A stretch of 64,000 nt of DNA from Luidia sarsii (lineage: Eukaryota > Echinodermata > Asteroidea > Paxillosida > Luidiidae), in the NCBI GenBank assembly GCA_949987565.1, contig OX465110.1, forward strand, positions 12,989,456 through 13,053,455, in the 5' to 3' direction. The notes under the pieces were generated by a model. The model ran no database searches. It had not been told where the DNA came from and worked only from the letters and a program-made list of their open reading frames with translations. Positions 44,462-58,325 of this stretch are shown here, piece by piece (the stretch's first letter is position 1; each line of letters starts with the position of its first letter). The translations under genes and the position numbers were made by a program.

Positions 44462-47400
44462 CCTAGGTCTACACACAAAAAGGATAGCGATTTTTTTTCG
44501 CCAAATTCATTTCTAGCCAGCCCCCATGAAAGCCCCATGAAAGTGCGTCTTCCACGAGCACAGCCCATTGGTCACATGGTGTAGATAACCATGGCAAAAA
44601 GACCGCCCCAAAAAAAATTAATAATAATAATAATAATAGATAAATAAAAATATTTAAAAGAAGAAACTCAAATAAATAAAAATATATTTAAAAGAATAAA
44701 ATGAAATAAAATAAAATAAGAAATACAATTTTTTATTGAAAGTCTATTTATGTGCTAATACATGCTCCGCGATTTGCATGAAAGAGGTAAGATTGGTGCC
44801 CTGGTCCCTCCATTGGCTCCAATGGTTATATTTTATGCTCAAATGCACAGCGGTTTTTTCTTTTATAATTTTCCCCAAAAGTCATCATTCAACTTCATTT
44901 CTCGAGGAACTATGAATTTTAGCCAACTCACTCTACTACCGGTATGCGGACAAGAAATTGGGAGAGACATCAGCAACGGGGTACATGCTACATGTACTGT
45001 ACGTGTATATGACTGCCCCGTTCCCGCCACAGTAAATTGTATCATGAGGATTATACTAATGATATAAGCCCGCTCACTTGACCCACTGCACACTTCAACA
45101 CTGCGCCGCAACCGCATAATTTCCCGCGGTTAAAGTTCAAGTGTACACACGACCAATGGCGCGCTTTGTTGTTATGCAGAATACTACAGGGGATGATTTC
45201 TTGCGGCCGCGTGATAGGCCTAAGGAGGCGGGCTGGCGGGCAGCCGACGAGTCCATGTTCCCACAGGGGGGCAGTAATGTTCATTCATAAAAAAAAATAC
45301 TCGGAGGCGCCTAAGGAGAATTTCAACACTCCGATATGTGCGACTCCAAAGACACGGTGATTTATAGTAGTGACGGCAAATGGAAGGGCTTGCACTTTTG
45401 CAGCTCACAGTAACTTTACTCCAATTACGGCGCGTGTGTTTCAAAGGGAGCTTGAATTTACGATTGACGAAAATGAAGCGCGCCATCCCAGTAGACGATC
45501 GATGGGGGAGGGGGTAAGGAGATTTTCGTCTTTAACCATCGCGAGCGCGTTAAAAACAAGAGGCGATGGAGTGGGATATCGGGTACAAGACTGAGAAGTT
45601 TCTAGTTAGACATTACTCGCATCTCGGGTTCAAAGGACGCTCATTCAAGGCGCTAATCCCCCGCTTCAATCCGTAACAACGGTGGGTCAAACCTTGCACC
45701 TTACCAAAAGCCGTGTTTACACTGGTGATCTTTTTGTGTTAAGTCTTAAGATACCGCCTTTGAAAAGAAAATATGGACAATAGTGACTAATTCCAACCTA
45801 CACGACTATCCATTTGCGGGGATCGATACTGAAGCGGGAAATGTTGCCTTTATTTCACAGTCTGGCTTCTTGTGTCAAATGAAAGAGATGGGTCACTAAA
45901 GAGTATACTGTATGTCGATCGCATACTATCCTATTGATCAACCGACATTCCTATCGCTGATAGTGGACAGTGGACGGGTGTCGATCTGGGAATTGAAACC
46001 TAGGCCTATACTGACCCACCGCCGCTATCAAGCATCATATACAGCTTCAGCAATGCCATCGCACACCACGGCGACCCTGTCTAATCTACTGCTCCTTCCG
46101 TAACCTCCCAAAAACCCAAATCACCACTCTTTTACACCATTCTACGGGTAATGCTTGCTTGACCTTAGCCCCCTTCAGCAGCTTCTGTTATGCAAATTTC
46201 CTTCCTGCAACGCCCTCACGCTGCATTCGTCAGCCGATTAGACGATTTTTGCCTGCTACACATGCGTACCGCAGGCAAAGGAAAAAAAACGCACTTTAGT
46301 TGTCTTCCCAAAATATAGCCCACTTTAGGTTTGTTGAAGCATGGACATGGTTGAATGGAGTTTGCAGTTACTGTCTCTTCCGACACGAGAACGAGTATGG
46401 TCCCGCGGAGGAGCCCGGCGGGTGAAAGCGTCCACTCAGTGGAGGGATTCGGGGTACTATACTTCGTAAAAAAAAAATTCAAAAAATAAATAAATCAGGA
46501 AATCATTTTTAGGAACTAAATCGGTTCCGAGGGTCACGGTCGTGACGGTGAACACAGTCCACCACACAATCACTCTCCGTTCATGGCATCGGCAGCACAG
46601 CACTGACTGAGCAATAGGAACTGAACAATGAATAAGAGATGTTCACAAGCCATGACTTGCATGCGAGGCATGCATTTCGTTTGTCTTTTATCCTCAGTCC
46701 TCACCCGACGGTGAACAGCGCCGGTCGAGGTTGTTTCATTTTGGCGGGAACTGATGGTTGCGCGTGCTTTGTTTTCGGGTTTTTCTTCTCTTTTTACATC
46801 GGGTCGAGGGCTCGTGGCCTCCAGGGTCGGCATTCAATAACAATACAATAGTTTCATTGTTGGTTCCTTTAGCACTTCAGTACGTTCATGCCCTTGATTT
46901 GTGTGCTCACTCTCCCGCCCACGGAGAATTAGGGGGGAGAAAGAGAGACAGGGAGGGAGGGAAGGAGGGAGAGAGGAGATGGATTCATATAACATTCTAT
47001 GCAACTATATTACATAATTATTACTAAAACAAAAAATTAAATGAAAAACGTTTTTTCGCGCTGTTGGTTTTTTTTTTGGGGGGGCGGGTCAAAGAAGTGA
47101 AGGAAAAACTGACGGCGATCTTTTTATTTAAAAATTCTCTTATTATCCGAGTTTTATCCAGCCCTTAGACATGGCGGCCTTCCCAATTAGTCAACTATTC
47201 TTTGCCGTGGTGTTTCGATGTATGTTTTCTTTCTTGTCTTAATTAGTCTGCGAAGGCTTTGTTATTAATGAGGCATGCTACATGACGTCACAACTTGGCA
47301 AGGGTCCAGAGGCTGCAGATGTTGGCACCGGTCCAAGCCGCAAGAACCCGGAGTCACTGAATGTGACACCGCTGCCGGATGAATGGCTGAACATTGTCAA

Positions 47401-48032
47401 CAGGATCTTCGGCGTGGGGGAAGTTTTGGTTTCAGATCATAGGCTGGTTTGGCGGCCGGGGAGTCGGGGACACTTCCTTATGATTAAATTCAGGTCCTCT
47501 GTGACTATACTATAGGTCCTACCTGCTTGAAGAAAGTTTTGCTGACTGGCATTGACAATAATATTTCTAGTGGAAATTTCGGGACGCCTGTGAGTAGGAC
47601 TACTAAACACAGGTCCCGCTATACTTATGCTACTTGTCCTCAAAATGTTTGAGATTTGTATTTGGTTATGTAACTTCAGTGGGCAGTAAGGTTGGCAACA
47701 TTACTTTAAAACTTTCAGGAAATGTACTGTATGTGTCAAACAGATGAGGTCAAAGACTGTGTACAAACACAATGCACACAATACGCGCCACAGAATTACG
47801 ATTTTTTTGGGGGGGATAAACATGTATAGGCCTATAATATATCAGTATAATTGTTCCAAAATATGACTGTAGTTTACATAACAGTATATACTAAATAGGT
47901 GGTCTATTGTGGATTTAAGAGTTTTCCCACCCTTTTACGGTGTATAGATATCAATCAACTAAAATATTTCTCAGACATGTGTTTGGTAATTGGTGCATTG
48001 ATATGGATGGATGACGTCTGGGTCTATCTTAC

Positions 48033-48603
48033 CGAGGCAGAGGATGGCCAGCAACTGGACCAGACCGGTGGGAGGCCCATCGCACTGGCTGAAGACCGGC
48101 TGGGTGACGTAATTGGCGAAGGTGAGCGCCACAATGGCCTGGCCCGTGGGGTTGATGATGATCAGCGTGCTCCAGAGCAGCACGAAGGCCGGCAGCCGGC
48201 CGAACGAGCGCAGAATGTACGAGTACTCGCCGCCCGACGCCGCGATGGTGGTGCCCAGCTCGGCGAAGCACAGCGCCCCGATCAGCGAGAACACGCCCGA
48301 GACGGCCCACACCACCATGGAGAGACCGACCGAGCCCGTGCTCTCCAGCACGCCCTTGGGCGAGAGGAAGATGCCCGAGCCGATGATGCAGCCCACGATG
48401 ATGGTCACGCCGTTGAAGACGCCGATCTCGCGGCGGAGGCGGACGCGGCTCTCGTCCAGGACGTCCATGGGGAGGCCGGCCTTCTCCGGCACCTCGCTCG
48501 CCCCCCTCCCGTCGCCGGCCCTTCCCGGGCTCGTCTTCTTCACCTCCGCGCCGTCGTACGGAGCTGCTGCTTCCTCGTTGCTCGACCCGAAGCCTCCCGC
48601 CAT
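48033..48603 (-). CDS. SLC7A: SLC7 alternative first exon C
   Basis: 190 codons plus one base, donor CTCG|gtaaga. The hydrophilic tail starts [18 protein letters not shown] and is followed by TM1 with GSGIF (75-79), TM2-TM4 and Cys174 in [10 protein letters not shown]3 reads [16 protein letters not shown], as in B. The start codon context GAAAATGGCGGGAG resembles a YY1 site. Confidence 0.88.
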
Positions 48604-51224
48604 TTTCTCTTCCTCCTCCTCCTCGTGAACAAACAGCCGATCGATACCAGAAAGTCAAAGGCAATCAAAATGTCCACTCAACGCTGCGTTGTCAACCGGT
48701 TGTGGTTTCTGATAGTTAGTAATCTCGATCCTAAACTGAGCAATAGGTTTCCGTAACAGTCAATAATATTGTGATCAACGCATGCATATGATCAACCCTT
48801 CCGAACAGGGGTCCGGAAATGAACAATAACAATTAGTCATGTACACGTGCAATTATACACAACCCTCCGTGTACGCAAATGCATATGCAACAAGACTGTA
48901 TAATAATGTACCGATACAGCCGATACCCAGTGCCCACAGATTCGTACTCACGACGTAAGTCCTAGTTCCGAGAAATCTGTCTTGAGACAAGCACACATAC
49001 TAGTACTGTAGCAGTAAGAATTCAGCGAGTACAGCGTCCGCAGGTTTCGCCCAAACAAGGTGAACCGGAGTTAAAAACACGACCACGAGGGGAAGCAGAA
49101 CGATCCTATACACATAAAATCCTACACACGATCTGCCCGGTGACTGAGCCAAATGGAATTTCCCGCGAAAAGGGAGCAGTTATGGCGCGCTACAGGCATT
49201 GTATGCGTGCATCCGGCCGACCACAACAAAAGGACCCGCGCTCGATCGCTATGCGGGGACGGTATAGAAGCAATAACCTCCCTTTTTGTGCACATGAAGG
49301 CCGTGTAGCGATCAATGGACCGGTCTGTGTAAACCCACTAATGCCACTATTTGGCAAACCAGAGAGCATAATGTTTCTTGCATAATGTCCCTCTCTACAC
49401 CAAAGTGAAACCTTTAACACGCCAACCGCCAGGCCAGACATTTTGTGAGAATCGAAGGCAACAGGACAAGAGGAAATACGACACAAATTCCTGTTCTAGA
49501 TTATAGAATGAAACTCGACTCACTCAAGGAAATAAAAAAAAAGGGACGTGCACATGTTTACTTCGGCAGAAAAACAGTTCTCATTAGTGTTCACAAAATT
49601 AATCATGATGGTGATGCTATTGATGTTTGACTCCTCTACAACATTCTGCTGAGAGTTAAAAGAAAAGAAAAAAAAGAGGACCCCCTAATGCAGGAAGCTA
49701 TACCCACGTGGTCTCGGCTACCATAACAACATACAACAGCGTTAATATTTGGCGCCGTTTCAAGCGGGATGTTGGGCCCCTAGACTTCGCTCGAGTCGCT
49801 CTTCAGCGCATTGAGTGAGCTCGCCCGGCAGTCTATGCACCACCGCGGACCCACGCGCGTGCTATAGCGCCCACGAAGACAGCTCGAGAGGAGACTGGGT
49901 AACGGACGATCACTTTACAGGACAGCATACCTGCATGCAGTCAGACCCCCTGCTTTGAATTACTCAAATGCTTTTTTGTTGATGTAATTCAATTGGAGTT
50001 CAAAGCCGGGGCATTGTGTTGGAGTGCGTACATTTCAACGGGCTTTAAATTTACAATAGGAGCCGAGGTGTTCTTTTCTTAGTTTTCCTGGAGGTGCACG
50101 TACACCATTTGCCTTGTTGGGGGATGGGGACTTGCGGCAGTTGCAGTACATGTACTTTTGAATTAATGTTCTCCCCCCAATAGAAAATACATACAAAATG
50201 TAGGAACACATGCAGGCTTGGGTTTTGAGCACCTTTGACCCGCCGACGTCGACAATAGAGGGCGCTAGACACGATTAACATGCCCACTTCGGAGTGTGCC
50301 CGTGTAAACGCTCGTGTCCCCACATATGAACCAGCAGTCTTGATGTCAACATGAAGCAAAACCTTACAGTCCGTTGAGGAAATAGATTAAAATACACTGC
50401 AAGTATACCACTGAGTTATTCGCGATTGCAAATGGCGCCGAGGCAAAGCCATATTTTGTGAATGGAAAGTACCAATAGAGCACTTTCTGTACGGCAGCTT
50501 GTCATTCTCTTGCCAAACCGAATACGATATCAATTCACTTTGTTGACATATTTTGTTAATCTAAACACAGTGAAGATGGAACGGGAAGAGCCACTGACTG
50601 AGCACTTTCGTCTTCAGACCCCCGCGCACACTGTTCGTGATTTGTTTTATCTAATACAACACAATTTTATTATCATCACAAGTCACAGATGTACTATAGA
50701 CATAGTGCATTGCTGCGTGATCAATCACACAGACAAGTGGCGAGATGGTATATACCATCAGAAAGGAGATTCAGTTGCATGCGGATATATCGTGATGTAG
50801 AGATATCGTGATCGCGTCAGGTGATAATGAAGCGCCATGGGAGCTGGCTCTAAGATACTCGACCACAAACAACCGCAAACATCCGCAACATATCCAATAC
50901 AAACAGACCAAGTAATATACATTTATAGACATTAGGCAAGCGATTTTGGTTTGGTATGGTCAGTCCCGAAATACCCGAATACAACAACAGCCCTTTTCAG
51001 GGAAAAGGATGCGTATAGGCCTACCCTCTTCCTGACGACGAGCAGAGTACACACTCTACACACTGTCCAAACATTGACTTAGTTCGCCTCTTATCAGAGC
51101 CACACACTCACTCTTATAGAGAACAATTATGCACAGCAAACATTATAAGCCTAGTAAAATGGGTCCCCTGTACGTGTTGCTGGGTATTAGTGAAGGGTGC
51201 GCATTCGTGGATGACGTAAAGAGT
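48604..51224. other. Interval upstream of first exon C
   Basis: Should contain the promoter for exon C. No motif convincing enough to mark and no coding sequence recognised. Confidence 0.4.
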
Positions 51225-51600
51225 GGGTTTTGTGGATAGATGTAGACAGTTGTGGATAACGAATTTTGTGGATAGTTGTAGGCAGCTGTGGATAACGGAT
51301 TTTGTGGATAGTAAGGGTTGTAGACAGTTGTGGATAACGAATTGTGTGGAAAGTTGTAGTCGGACAACGAATTTTGTGGAAGTAAGCTGTGAAAGATCAC
51401 GGAGATTGGATTTTGTGGATATTCGCAAAGAGTGGATAAGTTGTGGATGTTGTAGTTGGTTTTGAAGAATGTTGTGGATAGTCATTGTGGAGGGTTGTTG
51501 ATAGTGAATTTTGTGGATGTTGTGGATAGTGAAATGTGTGGATGTTGTGGGTAGCGCGAAATTTGTGGATGGGTACGGCACCATGGAGAGTCGTGAAGAA
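51225..51600. repeat. TGTGGATA-rich degenerate minisatellite beside first exon B
   Basis: About 20 irregular copies of ttgtggata with variable linkers such as gttgta and acgaatt, starting about 50 bp beyond the exon B donor. Confidence 0.85.
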
Positions 51601-51653
51601 TGAGTTTGTGCATAGTCATCAAGGGTGGATTATGAGGGCGATCAGCTTCTTAC

Positions 51654-52215
51654 CGAGGCAGAGGATGGCCAGCGACTTGACGAGGACGAGCGGTGGCAGC
51701 CCGCAGTCGCCGTAGAAGGGCTGCGTGACGTAGTTGGCGAAGGTCAGGGCTATGATGGCCTGGCCCGTGGGGTTGATGATGATCAGCGTGCTCCAGAGCA
51801 GCACGAAGGCCGGCAGCCGGCCGAACGAGCGCAGGATGTACGAGTACTCGCCGCCCGACGCCGCGATGGTGGTGCCCAGCTCGGCGAAGCACAGCGCCCC
51901 GATCAGCGAGAACACGCCCGAGACGGCCCACACCACCATGGAGAGACCGACCGAGCCCGTGTTCTCCAGCACGCCCTTGGGCGAGAGGAAGATGCCCGAG
52001 CCAATGATGCAGCCCACGATGATGGTCACGCCGTTGAAGAGTCCGATCTCGCGGCGGAGGTGGACCCGCTCCACCGAGCCCGAGCGGCTCGTCGCCGGGC
52101 CGGGCTCGGCGAGCCAGGCGGCCCCCGCCCGCCCCCGTCCCCCGGCCACGGAGACTTCCTCCCCGTATCCGCCATCGCCCCCGTCGTCGCTGAACTGCTC
52201 GTAGCCTCCCGCCAT
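51654..52215 (-). CDS. SLC7A: SLC7 alternative first exon B
   Basis: 187 codons plus one base, donor CTCG|gtaaga. An acidic, Gly-rich tail ([16 protein letters not shown]) precedes TM1 with GSGIF (72-76), then TM2-TM4 and Cys171 in YGDCGLPP. The MAGG start is chosen because exon C starts the same way; an in-frame ATG 18 codons upstream (52269) could be used if the mRNA starts far enough upstream. Its core is closest to exon C. Confidence 0.88.
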
Positions 52216-54156
52216 GCTACCCCGACGCTGCATCTTATCTGTCTGTCTGCTTCCTCCTTCCTTTTCCACCCTCCCTCCCCGGTCCTGGTGCAGTGTCCTC
52301 CACTTGGTATGCGACCCTCCGATCCTCTCTCGCTATCACGATGTCCTCTCGGACCGAGCGAGCACACCGGTTAACAACAGCACACACACGTGCAACGGGA
52401 CCCTCAGCTGCAGAGCGATACCGCTCGCGATGCCATGTTTGGAGCTGGCGGCGAAATTCCCAAGGCGCCGTCCATATGCCGCCGCCGCCGCAGTACAGTA
52501 ACACTACCAGCAGCACCAAACTCAAAACTGCTCACCTCTATAACATAGCTCTCGCCCCAACAGAAATTCAAAAGTGAGAAATTGCCGACGAAAGAGAAAA
52601 CGCTAGAACGAAAGTGTCGCCGAGTATTATTATACGGACCACGTGGTTGACGTGCACCAGCGGTGTACCAACTCTGTGATAATAACACAGTATGGCGGTA
52701 TTTTCCTTCGTCTGAGGCCAACGAACCGAATTCAAACTCGTCAGCACCGAAACACCCACGAAGAATGCCCCAACCAAAAAAATCTATACATCCAACGGAT
52801 AACCAGAAGCACCACATGAGCGTCCACCATAGAAACTTCAATCCGCCACCCTTGCAACACCCACCTTCTCGCCCAACCGTTCGATGACAATTCCCATTCA
52901 GCCAAGTGTTCGCGCTAGTACATTATTCATGGCAGAGGGGGACCAGCCAGTCCCACCATTCCACTGAATGCCCCCCACACGCTCTTCAAATAAGTTTTCC
53001 CCTATACTCTTTTGAAGTCCACACAGAAATATTGATCGGATCGAGCTAGTCTACCCCTGTCCGTTCAATCATTGTATTTTCTTTCTTCTATTTGGACTCT
53101 TTTCATCCCCTCTCCCGGTCCGGGAAGGGGGGGGGGGGGGGTCGTGTCTTAACTGAGGGGTGTGAGGGGGGTGTGTAGGGGGTGCGTCTGTATACTGTTG
53201 TGGGGATGGAAGCCAGTCAACCAGTAGGAGCTTCACACGTGCTGCAGTCACAATCTGGAAAAGCCGGTCGGTGTGATCAATGACGAGGGGGCTCCGTCCT
53301 TCAAGAGTCGCACCCAGTCACAAGCACCTTTTTGCAGATGACATGAGTAGTCAAGGGCTCTGTCTAATTTTCTTTTCTTATAAAGCTGTGATGTGAACCA
53401 TAAGGTTGCCATGTAATGCATAGGCTTATAGTCCGCAATGCATACACATACACTTGATAGGCCTACACACTATCAACGCCTTTTGGACTATGAAATCGTT
53501 CACTGTAGCACATTATTAAAACAAACAAAAAACCGGTATCGGTCTCTAGACCGCTTTTTACTAGTCTCGGTTTCGAACCCTTCCGGTGTAGCGGTCTGAT
53601 ACGGGTCCCATGCTCAGATGAGACCGTTACCATATAATCATGGATAAAAACGTCATGCGCAGTGCGTATGGTAGTTGTCCATTTTGAAGGCCGTGCTGAG
53701 TCGATTCGGCCATAATTATTGGCAATGCAGCGCTTTCAGGCACGTTCGTTGACCCGTAGTTGACCCGTAGTTCTATAATAACAACGCTCAGTACGGAGCC
53801 TAGTTTTACATTGTGGGAGAAATGCTACAGTCGTTCCCCGTAATGATGAGGATAATCATAAACAACAGTCACATGAAGGGCGCCCCCACGTGCTTCGATC
53901 ACTGACTCATCTGAGCACGCTGAGCAGCTGAGAACGTTGCTGCAACGTGCTGAGGTGAGCCAGTGACGTCACGGCTCAACTCAGCACGGGGGCCCGTCTG
54001 AGATCGTTACACCGGTCTCGTCCACTTACCTGGTCTTTCTTCAAGATAGCCTTTGTTGCCATTATTCAACACGTTAAATTAACTATTTTGATCGCTTTTC
54101 TAAGTTTCGTGTCTGTTATGCGAGCTACACATAAATTTCCTAACAAGAAGTAAACG
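52216..54156. other. Region upstream of first exon B
   Basis: GC-rich near the exon (52216-52560), probably promoter and 5' UTR. Poly-G at about 53125. No coding sequence recognised. Confidence 0.4.
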
Positions 54157-54270
54157 AGTGATATACAAAAATGTTGCAAACTGCTTACTGACTAAAATTA
54201 CCAAAATGCAAATCTTAAAATTTAGTGGGCCTGACGTTCGATCCAAGCAGGACCTTTCTCAAAGGCAGAG
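54157..54270 (-). mobile_element. Penelope-like 3' tail fragment
   Basis: Full tail and hairpin in antisense, nearly identical to the 15.1-kb copy; one T is lost in the CGAAACGTC region. Confidence 0.8.
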
Positions 54271-54581
54271 TTAACGACACACATACATACATACACACAA
54301 TTCCCTGTAACAATTTGTCAACATAAGCCCAACAGTCCACAAAATAATCTGCAAAAATTACAATCTCTCTGACATTACTCGCGCTCTCGGCATTCCACTT
54401 TGATTAATGAAAACCGGCCTTCGAGCCGAAACGCCAGCCGGTCAACCAACTTTTCCGGCGGGTATTCTAGGGCATGAGGTCGGCACGGGACACATGGGAA
54501 TACACCCATGTACATTAATATGCGGGAGAAAAATTATTGAGGGCGCTGTTTATCAACGCCATAAGCCATCCGCTTTCAGAG

Positions 54582-54628
54582 CACGGACGTGTATAAAATA
54601 CTTTTAAATATTTTTATACACGTCCGTG
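54582..54628. repeat. Hairpin
   Basis: cacggacgtgtataaaata pairs with tatttttatacacgtccgtg. Confidence 0.8.
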
Positions 54629-54673
54629 TTTCAGAGTTGAAAATTTCGAAACGCTACAGGCCACGGTAAGGGT

Positions 54674-54773
54674 AGTCTTGGTTCAAGACGTTGTTGGTTG
54701 AGATACTCTTACGCCCGACGCGGGAGGTGCGGATCACGGTCAAACCAATAAGCCAACGTCTTGAACCAAGACT
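54674..54773. repeat. Inverted repeat with perfect 20-bp arms
   Basis: agtcttggttcaagacgttg and its exact complement, 60 bp apart. Possibly a small MITE. Confidence 0.8.
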
Positions 54774-55307
54774 GTAGTTAAACTGCAGGATAACCTGCTA
54801 AGCAGGAACATTTCTCCTCAGCTAACACAGGATTGCCAGCCATAGTTCACAGAACTCTCACTGAGTTTGACTTGTATTCCAATATCGGAACCTTCGCATG
54901 CAAAATTCAAGAGAAACCTGTTTATTCTAAGCAACACTTTCCACGCTTAAGCACATTTCTCTTAAGAAATTGATCCCAGCGAACAGAAAAAAAACCTCAT
55001 ATTATTTGGTTCCATGGACTTTACCCCGCCCCCCCCCCCCGAGTCAGACAATAGCGACACAATGTAACCCAACAGCAGTACTAATAATTCAAAAGACGAT
55101 ACCCAGATCCCAACCCACCAAGATAACTCGTTATCAACGCTTCGGCCCAACCATGACCGCTAGCCGCACTATGCATTCAGCGCGGTTGAATTTGCGTGGG
55201 GAAAAGGTCGAACTTTTGACCGTGCAATTCTTACGTATATCGAAAACTGCCCCTTGACGAAAGATAACTCTATAGATCACGCGTCATTCGAAAGTCGAAT
55301 CAACACC

Positions 55308-55715
55308 AGCTGGTTGTTTGCATCTGCGTGGAAAGGGTGTGGGATCCCCGTACGTATAGACATACGGCAAGCATAGCTGCAAGGTTAAAGCGCTTCTATA
55401 CGCGGCGGTGAGACGGAGTGTGGCTCTGAAAAGAGCCAGTAACTCAATGTTTCGGGCATAAGCAGTAAAATTTCTCCTGGGCTAACACAGGATTGCCAAC
55501 CATAGTTCACATGACGCTCACCGAGTTTCAGAATTGGAGCTTGCATATATCTGCGTGAAAAGGGTTTGGGATCCCCGTAGACATACGGCAGTTAAAGGTT
55601 TAAGCATAGCTCAATGGTTAAAGCGCTTCTGACCTTGTGGGAGATACGCGGTGAGACTGAGTGCGGCTCTGAAAAGAGCCGGTAACTCGACGTTTCGGGC
55701 AGCGTGCACTCTGCC
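55308..55715 (+). repeat. Tandem pair of a composite repeat with histone-type stem-loop
   Basis: Two about 235-bp units each contain ggatccccgta, a tRNA A-box-like tagct...ggttaaagcgc, ggctctgaaaagagcc and a gtttcgggc end. A partial third unit lies at 54805-54870. Confidence 0.75.
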
Positions 55716-56580
55716 CGCCGTCAGCCCGAACCTTGGCAGATTTTTTCTTCTTCTAGTTTGCTAATTACCCCCAGAAAATATAAACAGCCCCAAAACTGAT
55801 TCGCTGATGCACGTTTCTTGTGACCATACGGCATACCATTACACTCAATATTTACAGAGTACGATGATACAACATAATTTTACGGCAGACGAAAATAATG
55901 GCGACTCGTCAGGAATATTGCGTTTGACGTGATGTGCGCGGAGCACTCTTTGGTGACATTATTATATGCTAATCAAATTTGTTAACATGCAGAGTTGCAG
56001 ACGACACGCTGGATGGAATGGTTCGCTGTTTTCGATTCACAGACACGGGTCCCACTGAGTTTCGACGGAGCTTTTATTGGGGCAATCAAACCTCAGCATG
56101 CATGGGAAACTTTTCTTTGCCGTGGTTTAAAAACAATATCGTCAACCATTACTATTCCCACACGGTGCAAGTTCTGCCTATGCACTGCGTTTTACTTGTT
56201 TTTCTTTTTCGAGCATTTTATTTGGGGGGGGGCATGAAATAGGCCTACGAGTGGAAAATAATTTGGCTGGCAAACTGATTTTAAAGCTGGGCTTGTTTTC
56301 TTCTTTTTCCTACGTGAAATTAGCACGAAGGCTCAAGGCTCGGGTTCAGGCTATGCCTTCGTCTCCGTCTGACAAAGACTGAAAATCCAGGTTGTGGTTT
56401 GTCGTTGTTGGCTTGATAAGTACAGAGTATTCACTGAGTATCTGGGACAAAAACGCTTGTTTCTAAATTCTAGTTTTGCCTGTGACATTATGACGTTCGA
56501 GAGAAATGTGACCGAAGCCAAAGCCCGAGCCTGAAGCCAATTCATTTCGTAAACCACCCTATAGTCAAAAGAGTGCTGCG

Positions 56581-56910
56581 CGGGAAGCGTATATTTTTTT
56601 TACACCGCAGCCATGGGGTTTTCACTGTATTCGTGCAAATCCGCGCTTGAAAAGAGACCACATGCAGTGCTGCGTTACCGCTACGAGATCAGTCAGTTGG
56701 TTGGGATTTCTTGTGCAGGGGCGGAATGTGACTGGCTGTTGTCATAGCTGTAGTTTAACACAAACATGTCAGATGTATTGTTAATTGCAAATTTCTAGCT
56801 GCTGTTAATAAAGTTCAGCTGCACTGTATGATCTTGTAACGCAGTGCGGATTTGCACGAAAACAGCGAAAAACCCATGGCTGCGGTGTAAAAAAAAAATA
56901 CGCGCGCGGG
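56581..56910. mobile_element. MITE-like element with about 65-bp TIRs
   Basis: Arms 56581-56645 and 56845-56910 share accgcagccatggg and cgtgcaaatccgc. Interior non-coding. Confidence 0.75.
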
Positions 56911-58265
56911 AAAGACGGGCTTCTCACCACTGACCCCGTCGAGAGGTCACAGAGCATGCGCAAGGCGGCAAACCCGCCGAGGCTCAATTGCTTTACGGTC
57001 TGGTATTTCCCGCCAGAAATGAAATGAGCGCCGGATGTAGCGCAACTATGGAAGCGATATTATCGTTTCCTTCCCTTTCCTTCCTCCTCGATTCAGCGTT
57101 GCTGTTTTTTTAATCTATTCCCTTTTCTTTGATTATTGCCGTACGGCAAACCGTTTAACGGCAAACCACTAAATGACTTTTTTATGCTAATCAGACCGTA
57201 CTTAATGAGCATACGTATGATTAACATCGTCGTTAAACTGGATTATGAATATTAAAACGAGTATTCAAGATTGTCAGAACGACATTCTGCACTCACTGTT
57301 AAAACTTAAAAAGCCCATTATTTTTGGTCACTATTCCAGTACACCACCATGCAGCTGAGATCTTAATTGCTACTAATTGTCTGAAAGACACCCTCTACCG
57401 CTATATACCATACAAGAATGGCTCACTCCTGACTCTTGTACATTTGGAAGAGTCGCAATGCATCACTATAATAGTGCGCCGACCAACCAGATGGTGGACT
57501 GAGGTCTAAGTCCGTGTAGGCCTATACAGATTTGCTGGGAGTGGGAACATTGGGAGACAGACAGACGAGCATTCGGTGAAACAGGGTATATTCATAAACT
57601 GTAAAAATAATAATATGCGTATGTGTAGGTATATTATTTTCTATGTATCGATGGACAAGATTTCGCCTGTTGTATGTGGATGGTGACGGTCGAAAGCAAA
57701 CTTCCAACATTTCTGATAGATCCACCAGACCGTGTTTGGTAAAGGCATCGGCCAAAGCACTGAGCAGTGAGCACGTCGTCGAGCAGGGCAAACCTCAATG
57801 AATTCACATTCTCCTCGACGCAAACATCATGTCCTATCTATCGACGATTCTGTTCCAGCACCTTTTTGGCCCAACGTTTTAGGGCTTTCATTGCACGGTA
57901 TAATTTTACAACATTATGGACAATCGGCGTGGTCTGTCTGTCTTGCATGCTAGTAGTAGTATAAAGTCGACACACGATGGACCGTGTGATTCACAATGAC
58001 CTTTATAGTGTACTTGGGTGAGAGTTAAATTGCGTGCTTCACATCCTCTTCGTCCGCCCTGGGTATACATACTCTACATAGCATTCCTTACCTTGGTCTA
58101 TGCTTCTACTAGCTAGCTAGCGGGAAATCATTCAGATCAGAAACTCATTTCTTAGTATAGTACTCATCCAAGAAATCCATCAAAGCAACTCAGACTCTTT
58201 TGTTTTCCCGCTTTCGAAACGTTCCGTCAACTTCCGTGTGTCATTCACCCCAGTTCACTTCCACA

Positions 58266-58325
58266 TTCTGCCTTTGAATTTGAGAATAGTCCTGGGATCG
58301 AAACGTCAGGACCAACTAAATATTG
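58266..58325 (+). mobile_element. Penelope-like hairpin fragment
   Basis: Degenerate copy (agtcctgggatcgaaacgtc) that lacks half of the hairpin and most of the tail. Confidence 0.55.

Larger units (their letters stand above)
42575..48032. other. Interval between first exons C and D
   Basis: Contains a retroelement tail, one MITE, and A/T simple sequence (44620-44745). A 77-codon frame at 47282-47515 (+) looks protein-like in composition but matches nothing known. Confidence 0.4.

Noticed and set aside
51225..51600. Array of TGTGGATAA words, i.e. DnaA-box-like sequences resembling a bacterial origin
   Set aside because: The context is an intron-bearing animal gene; the words are part of a degenerate minisatellite with irregular linkers.
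41806..52374. Frames of 200-285 codons antisense to first exons B, C and D
   Set aside because: GC-rich mirror frames of the real SLC7 exons; the sense strand gives a recognisable transporter.
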